From: Hortaea werneckii
Taxonomy: Eukaryota > Ascomycota > Dothideomycetes > Mycosphaerellales > Teratosphaeriaceae
Assembly: GCA_037044905.1 (NCBI GenBank)
Contig: JBAOKB010000112.1
Location: 1-46,405, forward strand
Direction of reading: 5' to 3'
Length of the DNA: 46,405 bases
The stretch's first letter is position 1; the number at the start of each line of letters is the position of its first letter. Shown here in pieces: positions 38,733-46,405 of this stretch. Made by a program: the position numbers and the translations under genes. Below the pieces are notes generated by a model. That model was not told the origin of the DNA. It ran no database searches and saw only the letters and a program-made list of their open reading frames with translations.

Positions 38733-40793
38733 ATGGCCTCTGACCTCGGCTCCGCCATCGACGACTCTTTCGAACCCAACTTCTTCCAATATCAACCCTC
38801 TGAGCCTCATCAAGATGACATTCAAAGCTGGTACAACGGGCCACGCTCAGGGCATTGGAGTATCAGCAGCAGTATTGGTTCTGCAATAGACGACCGATGC
38901 CCAACCGTCTGGGGGCCAGACTCGATAAGTGACGGTGGCAATGTCGCGGAAGGAGCGCCTCTGAGACCGATCGAAGGAGATCTGCTTAGAAAACTCGGTC
39001 GGACTGTGATTGAAGGGAAAATAGCGGAGGCAGCGGCAGAGGAAGCACTCAGAGAAAAAGCACCAACAGAAGTCTCTAAGCGCAAAACGTCTCGTCCAGA
39101 GACCGTGCCACCGCCGGCGGGCTTTTACATCCCCAAGACTGTTGGTGGCAAAGACCTGAAGCGTCAAAAGGAAGCCACAAAAGGCTCTTTGAGTCTCGCA
39201 CCACTGCAGAGTCAGCGAGCAACCAATCAGCCAAAGCCTCCACAAGAAAGGCGGTCAGTGGTACCTAAGCAAGCTGAGAAGACAACGTCTGTCCGCTCGC
39301 AAAAGCTGCCACCGCCCGCGAACATCGTTCGCATCAAAGGCAAGGATGGCCGCGAAGCGGTTGTTCCGATGGCGAGGCTTCCCCCTGTTCCAGCGCTTCC
39401 AAATCTGGCGCCTGAAGCAGTGGAGAAGATCAGGGCAAGAGCGAAAGCCGAAGCACTCAGAAAGAGAGCGGAGGAGAAGCGGGAAAGAGATGCCCGTGTT
39501 GCTGCTGAGGCGCTCATGTCCGGTGCGATACCAGGCAAGTCATACGCAGAGCAGTCAAAACAGGTAGAAGGGAAATCAACAGCGCGATGGCAGCAGGAGA
39601 AGGCAGCAAGAGATCAGCAATACACGAAAAGGCAACAGACTGCTTATGAGAAGCGGCCTTCCGAATCAAGAGTTGAGTCTGGGAGAAAGTCCGCCAAAGA
39701 CTCAGCGGTTGGCTTTCCAGGACTCTTTTCGCCAGAGCCTCCTGCCACCTCGGTTCGTTCGGAGGGAAACCCCCTTTCAGCAAGGAGTCTCAGCCAAGCC
39801 GTGAAGAACATCAGCGCCAACAGCAGACAGGATGACATGGCTACACATACCAAATGGAAGGGGGCAGCGGGGAAGACGGTGGGATGGGACTTAGCGAACG
39901 GAAGTCAGCATTCGAATATTTCTGCAGCCGCCAGTCGATCTCCCCTGCGGGATCAGCCAGAGCACATTTTTGCTCAAGTGCAGGGACGTAATGCGTCACG
40001 GCAGTCTTCCCGAGAAACACCTACCATTTTCGCCGGCAAGGGCTGGATCTCGCCGCATCCACTAAGCCGTTCATCTACACCCTTTGCCTCGCCACCACAG
40101 TCACACATCAGCCTACCGAAGGGTGAGGGCCGAACGATGTCGTACGATGAATGGAAAGCAGTACAGGGGGGACACAGGAACTTTTCGAGAACGTCCAGTT
40201 ACGTTTCTAAACGGGTCAGTGAGCTTGCAGCAAGCATTGCACAAGAGGTGAACGGCCGAGAGTCACCAAAAGCAAGCGGCAGGGGCAGTCAAGCACATCA
40301 CAAAGCCACCGTAGAGTCTGAACATGGCAGCCAGCGCCCGCCATCAATCATATCTCTCAAAGAAAGCGTGAAGGCAATCAGTCAGCATAGCAAACAATCA
40401 GCTCGCTGGACCGTTTTCGAGCCAGCAGAAGATGAAAAAGCCGCACAGTGGGACGAAGGCAAAGCTGACGGGTGGGAGGAACTTCCTCGATATGATGGCA
40501 TTGGCGATCACGACGGCGCTTCTACCCTGGGCTCGTCAAAGGCTTACGAAAAGCACTTGAGCGACATACTGAAGAACCACCGGCCGCATCGCCGTGGCGA
40601 CTCCGGAGCAATCCATGACTCAGGTTATGGGGGACCAAAAATCCAGCTTGAAATGCCATGGGACAGGACAAAGGATGGTGCTCCGACAGGCAGACCTGCG
40701 CAAAGTTTCCAGCCAAGTACCATCATCACAATGGATACTTCGATCCCTCCAGCGTTCGAGTCCCCAGGGTCCGTTCAAGGCAGGATTTGGTAA
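38733..40793 (+). CDS. hypothetical disordered protein with a charged coiled coil
   Basis: Frame of 686 residues from ATG 38733. No family recognised. Two copies of GSAIDD occur near the N-terminus (about 6-11 and 49-54). PPPAGFYIPKT follows at about 125-135, a highly charged helix rich in Arg/Lys/Glu/Ala (AEALRKRAEEKRERDARVAA) at about 235-260, then long Ser/Gln-rich disordered parts with ordered islands (MSYDEWKAVQGGH; ESVKAISQHSKQSARWTVFE; HDSGYGGPKIQLEMPWDRT). Composition is protein-like throughout, so the gene is convincing. After the TAA stop the same frame stays open for 43 codons (separate finding). Function unknown; it sits between the CoA kinase and ribokinase genes on the same strand. 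Confidence 0.72.
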   Translation: MASDLGSAIDDSFEPNFFQYQPSEPHQDDIQSWYNGPRSGHWSISSSIGSAIDDRCPTVWGPDSISDGGNVAEGAPLRPIEGDLLRKLGRTVIEGKIAEAAAEEALREKAPTEVSKRKTSRPETVPPPAGFYIPKTVGGKDLKRQKEATKGSLSLAPLQSQRATNQPKPPQERRSVVPKQAEKTTSVRSQKLPPPANIVRIKGKDGREAVVPMARLPPVPALPNLAPEAVEKIRARAKAEALRKRAEEKRERDARVAAEALMSGAIPGKSYAEQSKQVEGKSTARWQQEKAARDQQYTKRQQTAYEKRPSESRVESGRKSAKDSAVGFPGLFSPEPPATSVRSEGNPLSARSLSQAVKNISANSRQDDMATHTKWKGAAGKTVGWDLANGSQHSNISAAASRSPLRDQPEHIFAQVQGRNASRQSSRETPTIFAGKGWISPHPLSRSSTPFASPPQSHISLPKGEGRTMSYDEWKAVQGGHRNFSRTSSYVSKRVSELAASIAQEVNGRESPKASGRGSQAHHKATVESEHGSQRPPSIISLKESVKAISQHSKQSARWTVFEPAEDEKAAQWDEGKADGWEELPRYDGIGDHDGASTLGSSKAYEKHLSDILKNHRPHRRGDSGAIHDSGYGGPKIQLEMPWDRTKDGAPTGRPAQSFQPSTIITMDTSIPPAFESPGSVQGRIW

Positions 40794-41324
40794 GACGGCG
40801 CATACTCTTTGAGAAAGACGGCTGGGATTGTTGGACCTGTCATCGAAAAGGAAGCGGAATGGCATCAAGCAGCATCAGCATTTTGGTCCACTGTGGGCGA
40901 CATGTCTTGTGTCGATGAGCGATAGTAATCGGATAGGTAGACTGTTTGAGCTGCAGAGGGTGTTCATAGCGATGACGTTTTTAGAATCGACCAAATGCCG
41001 TGAGGATACTAAGAAAGCGTTATTACGTTTGCTAGCCCGTCAATGAAATCCTGTTTAGGGCATAATTCCAAGCCAATTCCATCACTAAAGCCTGTATTAA
41101 AACGACCGTGTGCCTATAGTGAACCTCACTTCCTTCTCGCTAACGCTATAGACGGGTCGTCCCGCCACCATCTAGCTAACCCAACAAGGCAGTAGCGCAA
41201 ATTCTGGCGACCTAACCTTTAGTCCCTTCTCCCCAACGCCAGAGAAGTTACGCTGATCCATTAACTGCAAGCCCATACTGGCAACGATCTCATAACAAAG
41301 GCAAAAAGCAAAGTCAATCGAAAA
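40794..41324. other. intergenic, with an open frame continuing from the previous gene
   Basis: About 530 bp between two plus-strand genes. The first 132 bases continue the frame of the upstream gene after its stop, to TAG 40923-40925. The rest shows no gene and holds the ribokinase promoter. Confidence 0.5.
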
Positions 41325-42309
41325 ATGGTCCAAGGTCAGGTAGCTGTCATTGGCAGCTTGAACGTCGACTTCATCACTCGCACTCCGCGTGTGCCCGAGG
41401 GAGGCGAAACGTTAACCGTCACGTCATTCGATACGGGCTTTGGGGGCAAAGGCGCCAACCAAGCAGTCGCATGCGCGCGACTGGCCGGCGACGATGTCAA
41501 GGTCTCGATGATTGGCAATGTCGGCGACGACCTTTTCGGCAACGACTACTTCGAGGCGTTGAAGAAGGAAGGGATCGACGGGAGCAAAGTTCGCAAGCTG
41601 AAGGACCAGAAGACTGGGATTGCGAATATTGTGGTGGAAGATGGGAGTGGCGAGAACAGGATCATGTTCGCCTCGCATGCCAATTACGCTTTCTCCAAGG
41701 AGCCGAGTGCGGAGTGGGAGATGGTGCCGGATGAGGCGGAGGTGGTGGTGTTTCAGCTAGAACTACCGCTTGCAGTCGTACGTCCAATCACATGCTTGAA
41801 AGGGAATGCACGTTCATACTGATCGATTACAGGTGTTACATAACATGGAAAAAGCTAAGAAAGCAGGAAAGCATGTACTACTCAACCCAGCACCCGCATC
41901 CGTTCTGCCAGACAGTGCGTACCAAAACATGGATACGCTGGTTATGAATGAGTCCGAGTCCACAATCTGCTCTGGGGGTAGTATTCCGAAAACATCGCCT
42001 GAAGAGCTGGCGAAGGAGTATCTCAAGAAGGGCGTAAAGGATGCCGTCATTATTACTTTGGGGGGCAATGGGCTGGTGTTTGCGACTGCGGCAGGCGCCT
42101 CGGGGCGCGTAGAAGCTAACAAGGTGAAGGTCGTCGATACCACCGCGGCGGGTGATACGTTCGTCGGTGGGTATGCGGTGCAGTTGGCGAAGCAGAAAGG
42201 TGGCGAGTTTGATTACAGAAAAGCGCTGGAGTTTGCCACACTGGCGGCGTCGAAGAGCGTGCAGAAGAATGGCGCTATGGCTGCCATTCCGTACTTGAAG
42301 GAGTTGTGA
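41325..42309 (+). CDS. RBK1: ribokinase
   Basis: Phosphorylates ribose to ribose 5-phosphate; PfkB family, cytosolic. Exons 41325-41777 and 41833-42309 join across a 55-bp intron (GTACGT donor, TACTGATCG branch site, TTACAG acceptor) to 309 residues, the usual size. Signature motifs: IGSLNVDFITRTPRVPEGGE at 9-28; GGKGANQAVACARL at 40-53; MIGNVGDDLFG; LLNPAPA; the anion-hole/catalytic VDTTAAGDTFVGGYAV with Asp259; and AVVLHNMEKAKKAGK, which spans the splice join exactly as expected for the family. No unusual features. The 3' end is only 26 bases from the convergent F-box gene. Confidence 0.95.
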
Positions 42310-42334
42310 GCGCTGAAGGATGTTGATGTTGTGT

Positions 42335-43528
42335 TCATGTCCATAGAATACCTCGCGATGAGTGGTGTAACTCATCTTCAGAAGTGGCCCGGGCCACAAG
42401 GACCTTGATTCCATGTCGCTGCCCTGCAAACTTGATCCGTGTAGCTCCTGCTTCGCTTACGGGTGACTTCCATTTGTGCCATCCGTTGTGTCTGGAGAGT
42501 TTGATCTGCTTGAGATTCTGCTGATTCTGCCGGATGAATTGTACGAGAGGACCAACATCCCTAAAGTGCATTTGTAGGTCCAAGTCTTGTAGAGCAGGGA
42601 GAGTAGCTTGCCTGAGCAATGTGTCGATGCTTTGTAAGCTTTGGACTTCCCATTTACTCCCAAGGTAGAGCTTACCCAGTGCCGGGATCTTTGCAAGCAT
42701 CGTGGCTAGCTCGCTGCCGTCCACATCTGACCGAAGATAGAGATGAAGTTCAGTCAGGCTGCCGAAAGTAGTAGCGAACTCTGAATGGTCCTTCAGACCC
42801 GCCAACGTAGAATCGATCACGGGCGACACCGTTGTGCCGAGGTGCAGAACCGATATAGGACATGCACCATCCAGAATGGCTTTCACAATCTGAGCCGATC
42901 GTGCCATTCGGCTCTCAAAGTCCGATGTTCCTTGGAAACAGTTCTTGTAGCCCACGAGTCGTTCCATTCGATTGCGCCCAACAACCGAATGGGCTTCGGC
43001 GTCTTCAGCGCTCAAAGCGATAATTTTGACCGAAGCGTTGGGCACATTTGTTTTGATGTTGATGAGAGCGCGTGTCAGGTACTGTTGCCAGGCGTTTTGT
43101 TCAAGGTGGGCATCCTGTTCGTGGACGACTCCGTTGTGCACCTTCCGGATCGCTCCCAGCGCCTTCTTCTCTTCGCGAGTGTTGGGTCTGACATGAGGCA
43201 AGGTGTCTTTCCGGTCGATCAGCCGGTCGCTCCAAAGAATGAACTGGCCTTCGGCAAGCTGAATAGTCTTGATATACTTGTCAAGCGTCGGGTGCTTCGA
43301 AAGATTTTCCAGAGTCTGCATGCTGTACTTGTTGGCAAGATAAAACGTCAGCTTCGAGTATCTGACCCGTTCATAAGCACGTGTCAGTTGATGATTGAGC
43401 TCTTTGCATGCGAGTCGCAGTGACATGATATCTTCTAGCTGCGTGTGGCTGGCTGCAACCTCAAGGAGCTCAACTGGCAACTGGAGTATGTATGCGTCTG
43501 GGCTGTCAGTCTTTGTGGTTAGTGCCAT
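42335..43528 (-). CDS. F-box protein with leucine-rich repeats
   Basis: Frame of 397 residues from ATG 43528-43526, single exon. An F-box-like motif at about 15-55 (LPVELLEVAASHTQLEDIMS, then LRLACKELNHQL) should bind Skp1 and recruit targets to an SCF ubiquitin ligase. The C-terminal two thirds carry irregular leucine-rich units (LTELHLYLRSDVDG; IPALGKLYLGSKWEV; LPALQDLDLQMHF; LKQIKLSRHNGW). Target unknown; such proteins are numerous and fast-evolving in fungi. It ends tail-to-tail with ribokinase (26-base gap) and is divergent from the ligase gene. Confidence 0.8.
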   Translation of the reverse strand: MALTTKTDSPDAYILQLPVELLEVAASHTQLEDIMSLRLACKELNHQLTRAYERVRYSKLTFYLANKYSMQTLENLSKHPTLDKYIKTIQLAEGQFILWSDRLIDRKDTLPHVRPNTREEKKALGAIRKVHNGVVHEQDAHLEQNAWQQYLTRALINIKTNVPNASVKIIALSAEDAEAHSVVGRNRMERLVGYKNCFQGTSDFESRMARSAQIVKAILDGACPISVLHLGTTVSPVIDSTLAGLKDHSEFATTFGSLTELHLYLRSDVDGSELATMLAKIPALGKLYLGSKWEVQSLQSIDTLLRQATLPALQDLDLQMHFRDVGPLVQFIRQNQQNLKQIKLSRHNGWHKWKSPVSEAGATRIKFAGQRHGIKVLVARATSEDELHHSSRGILWT

Positions 43529-43965
43529 CTTGGGCGATGGAGAGTGAACTTAGGAGCAAGCTAAACGCAATCTTCGAAACCTGGAATTGGACTCGACAAT
43601 CGCTGTTAAGATCTTTGACAAGACTTGGATTCGCACTTGACATGAAGTGTCATCTCAAGTTGTCGAGTTCGAATTTATATATCAAGGATCAACACAAAAA
43701 CCCACGCTAGCGGTCGTTAGCGTTTGCTGACTGAGCGGATTCGACCAACACACTCGGTTCTACGCGGCTGTACGCGCTTGGTCGCGTATCAAGTGGTTTC
43801 TTTGTTTCAAGAGCGGCCCAAATGTGCTCGAGCGCCTTTGTCTTGTGAATGCCATCTCCCGAGGCACATATGATTCGGACTGTCTGCGCATGATGATTGC
43901 GAGATCGGCCGGTTTGGGGCTGTCGCCACCGACACATCTGCAGTACTACACAAGTCACCGGCAGG
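43529..43965. promoter_or_regulatory. divergent promoter between the F-box and DNA ligase-like genes
   Basis: 437 bp between two divergent start codons. A TATA-like TTTATATATC lies at 43672-43681, about 145 bp from the F-box start and 285 bp from the ligase start. Open frames here are not credible. Confidence 0.45.
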
Positions 43966-46405
43966 ATGCTATTCCCACGTGTTAGCACGCTATTGTCGCG
44001 TCTGGAAGATATTCAAACTCATGATCGACCATTGCTACCAGCAGTGAGGGCCGAAGCCGTGCGAAACGAGATTGAACGATGGTTCAAATCGAACCGACCA
44101 GCCATAAGTGAACTTGGAGTGAGGGGCGGGGTAGCGCTTCTGTCCATTCTTCTGCCCGAGACACGGACAGACCGCGTCTATGGCATTCAATCTACAATTC
44201 TGTGCCGTATCATCAGTCGAAGCTTGAGTCTAGGTGCCCAGCGCGCAAAGGACCTCCAGTCTTACCGAGAGTCAGGGCATGGAGACCTCGGGAGATGCAC
44301 TCAGCGTGTGCTGAAGGGCAGTGGTCCGCCAGCCGTACCAGCATTGACTGTTCGAGAGCTCGACGAAGTCTTGCTGAAGCTGGCAGAGCAGTGTCGCTTC
44401 TCCGATCCAGCGATAATCACGAGGCCATCCTCCGGCTCGTCGAGAGACAGAGACGAGCTCATAGGAGATGTCCTTAAACGGATGGAGCCCATGGAAGCAA
44501 AGTGGTTTGTTCGTATTCTTCTCAAAGACCTTGCACCCGTCACAGTCGACGAGAAGGCTGTTTTACGAAGTTTTCATTTCCTATTACCAGATCTGCTTCG
44601 ATTCCAAAACAATTACGAGGCTGCACTGCTTTTGCTTCACGAGCCTCAGCTCAGAGTGATACCGCCTCAGCCGGACCGCAGATCAGAGGATGGCTATCGT
44701 GCCAATGTCTCATCGACGGTGAAGCCTGTGGTTGGCGTCAAAGTCGGCCGTCCTGACTTTTGTAAATCTTGGAGCATTGAGCATTGTCTGAACATGATGG
44801 GCTCGCGCCAATGGGTTCTGGAGCGAAAGTACGACGGCGAATATTGCGAGATCCACATCGACCAGAGCCTTTCGTGTGACCCTATGAAATGCATCAAGAT
44901 CTTCTCCAAAAGTGGAAAGGATTCAACTCAAGATCGGCGAAAGCTTCATCGCACCTTGGTAGAGTGCTTGCGTTTAGGGCAACCTGACTGCAAGATCAAA
45001 CAGCATGCTATCCTCCTCGGCGAGATGGTCGTCTATTCGGACAAGGACCGCTGCGTCTTACCTTTTGACAAGATTCGCAAGCACGTATTGCGCTCTGGAG
45101 TTTCTTTAGGGACTGAGGCAGATTCACAGGCTCATTCATACGAGCACCTGGCAATTGCATTCTTTGATCTACTTCTGCTCGATGATGAAGTCGTACTAAA
45201 CCGGTCCATTGAGGAGCGTCGCCAATGGTTGCGCGAAGTATACGACAAGATCCCTGGGAGAGCCTTCTCGACCGAATGGAAAATTGTTGATTTCAGCGAA
45301 GGCAGGCGGGCGAAGATGATGTTGATGCAGCAGTTCGCGGCGTCAATTGCACAAAGATGCGAGGGGCTTGTGCTGAAGCCTTGCCACTTACCGTACTTCT
45401 CGCTCTCGCCGAATCGGTCAGGCGGGACTTGCGCCTACATCAAGATGAAGAAAGATTACATGGTCGGGCTCGGTGATGACGCCGACTTTGCTGTTATTGG
45501 TGCCAGCCATAACGCTCAAAGAGCCGCTAACGTAGGCATGACTGGGATCAAATGGACCGATTTTCATCTCGGTTGTCTCCTCAACGGACAAGAAGTTGTG
45601 CGCTTCGATGCTAAGCCCATGTACCGGCTTGTACATACGATAACTTCCGAAGCTTGCATCCCCAGGCCGATCCTGAAAGCATTGAACACTCTCGGCGCAT
45701 ATAGCGCAACACCATATCGAACTTTTGCAGGTTTTGATGTTCAGCTAACCAGACCTGTCGACATCGGGGTTGCCTTTAGTCAGCCACTGGTAGTTGAGGT
45801 GCTTGGATCCGGTTTCGGGAAACCGGCCAACTGTAGCTTTCACATGCTGCGTCACGCACGCGTTAAGAAGCTACATCAGGACCGATCCTGGAAAGACTGT
45901 ATTTCGTTTGAGGAGCTGCAAGAGAAAGCAATCAACGCTCGTAATCGACCAAGCGAGTCCGAGTCACAAGAAACGAGTAATTGGCTATCCAGAATCGAGA
46001 ACAAAATGAAACGAAGGCTACATCGTGAGGGTACACTGAGCCCCAAATCACGACGAAAAGAGACGCCATCTTTTGTGGGTAGCCCTGCTGCCCCCAGTCC
46101 CTGCCTGCATTTGTCGCGAGTGCGTTACTCGGAGGCGGTACGGAATGATAACTACGCCAAGACAGCCTATAACATCGAAGCCGGCAACCTACTTGACGGC
46201 AGCACTTTAGTGGATGACTCCGAGCAGCAACCGCTTTCGCTACGCAAGCGAACTCGACCTACGCCACTTTCACCTTCTAAACGGCAATGCGTTCTGAGCA
46301 TCCAAAAGCCTCACCCATCCACGCCACGTCAAAGTGAGCCCAGAGCAATTGGAAAGTCCTTGCCTTTGGCAGACATCACAAACCAGGTGGCCGGACATCC
46401 TAGGG
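43966..46405 (+). CDS. ATP-dependent DNA ligase-domain protein (3' end beyond the right edge)
   Basis: Frame open without interruption from ATG 43966 to the right edge, at least 813 codons. The N-terminal 250 residues are helical like the DNA-binding domain of eukaryotic ligases (EIERWFKSNRPAISELG; LLSILLPETRTDRVYGIQ). Nucleotidyl-transferase motifs follow: motif I ERKYDGEYCEIH with Lys288, the AMP-accepting lysine; LLGEMVVYSD at about 350-359; AIAFFDLLLLDD; motif IV CEGLVLKP at about 465-472; motif V YIKMKKDYM at about 491-499. After an OB-like region comes a basic, Ser/Pro-rich tail (HREGTLSPKSRRKETPSF; LRKRTRPTPLSPSKRQ), probably disordered. It should seal DNA nicks in the nucleus. Layout recalls ligase IV, but no BRCT is visible within the window and the sequence looks like a separate fungal ligase group; this is inference. 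Confidence 0.85.
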   Translation, partial: MLFPRVSTLLSRLEDIQTHDRPLLPAVRAEAVRNEIERWFKSNRPAISELGVRGGVALLSILLPETRTDRVYGIQSTILCRIISRSLSLGAQRAKDLQSYRESGHGDLGRCTQRVLKGSGPPAVPALTVRELDEVLLKLAEQCRFSDPAIITRPSSGSSRDRDELIGDVLKRMEPMEAKWFVRILLKDLAPVTVDEKAVLRSFHFLLPDLLRFQNNYEAALLLLHEPQLRVIPPQPDRRSEDGYRANVSSTVKPVVGVKVGRPDFCKSWSIEHCLNMMGSRQWVLERKYDGEYCEIHIDQSLSCDPMKCIKIFSKSGKDSTQDRRKLHRTLVECLRLGQPDCKIKQHAILLGEMVVYSDKDRCVLPFDKIRKHVLRSGVSLGTEADSQAHSYEHLAIAFFDLLLLDDEVVLNRSIEERRQWLREVYDKIPGRAFSTEWKIVDFSEGRRAKMMLMQQFAASIAQRCEGLVLKPCHLPYFSLSPNRSGGTCAYIKMKKDYMVGLGDDADFAVIGASHNAQRAANVGMTGIKWTDFHLGCLLNGQEVVRFDAKPMYRLVHTITSEACIPRPILKALNTLGAYSATPYRTFAGFDVQLTRPVDIGVAFSQPLVVEVLGSGFGKPANCSFHMLRHARVKKLHQDRSWKDCISFEELQEKAINARNRPSESESQETSNWLSRIENKMKRRLHREGTLSPKSRRKETPSFVGSPAAPSPCLHLSRVRYSEAVRNDNYAKTAYNIEAGNLLDGSTLVDDSEQQPLSLRKRTRPTPLSPSKRQCVLSIQKPHPSTPRQSEPRAIGKSLPLADITNQVAGHPR

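Noticed and set aside
43801..43985. an additional upstream exon of the DNA ligase-like gene
   Set aside because: An open stretch in another frame looked possible, but the ligase frame has its own ATG at 43966 and an N-terminus that fits the family.

Overview
The window comes from a filamentous ascomycete (Pezizomycotina), most likely a Dothideomycete. The evidence is a dense mix of both strands, short spliceosomal introns (mostly 48-133 bp, with GTAAGT-like donors and CTRAC/CTGAT-like branch points), fungus-specific families (Pom34, Mmc1, TmpA-like flavoprotein, OPT transporter, F-box/LRR) and long disordered proteins. No bacterial operon, prophage, CRISPR array or intact transposon was seen. 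The placement below Pezizomycotina is an inference.

Left part (1-13.1 kb), all on the minus strand: the 5' part of an OPT oligopeptide transporter gene that runs off the left edge; S-adenosylmethionine decarboxylase (SPE2) with a long leader that is almost free of ATG and carries a short upstream ORF; an epoxide-hydrolase-fold protein that seems to have lost its nucleophile and its catalytic histidine; and a cytosolic GH31 alpha-xylosidase-type enzyme whose five exons can be joined in frame.

Middle part (13.7-30.6 kb): mitochondrial Mmc1-like protein (+); a sulfite oxidase gene (-) broken by many frameshifts and a run of 33 C; nucleoporin Pom34 (-), divergent from an ER-type membrane-anchored, degenerate AMP-binding protein (+); a stretch of about 2 kb where polypurine and polypyrimidine tracts alternate, around two weakly supported hypothetical genes (+); and a TmpA-like membrane flavoprotein (-) divergent from a canonical 4CL-like adenylate-forming ligase (+) across 2.8 kb.

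Right part (32.7-46.4 kb): a 1526-residue protein with a C-terminal telomeric ssDNA-binding (POT1/Cdc13-type) OB fold and two SUMO-interaction-like motifs; dephospho-CoA kinase; a disordered hypothetical protein; ribokinase; an F-box/LRR protein (-); and a divergent ATP-dependent DNA ligase-like protein (+) that runs off the right edge.

The genes do not form an obvious biosynthetic cluster: most are housekeeping genes (polyamine, CoA and ribose metabolism, nuclear pore, mitochondria, telomere, DNA ligation). The parts most worth a second look are the SPE2 leader, the two apparent pseudoenzymes, the broken sulfite oxidase gene, the TmpA/ligase divergent pair and the telomere-type protein. All identifications rest on reading motifs by eye; no database search was run.
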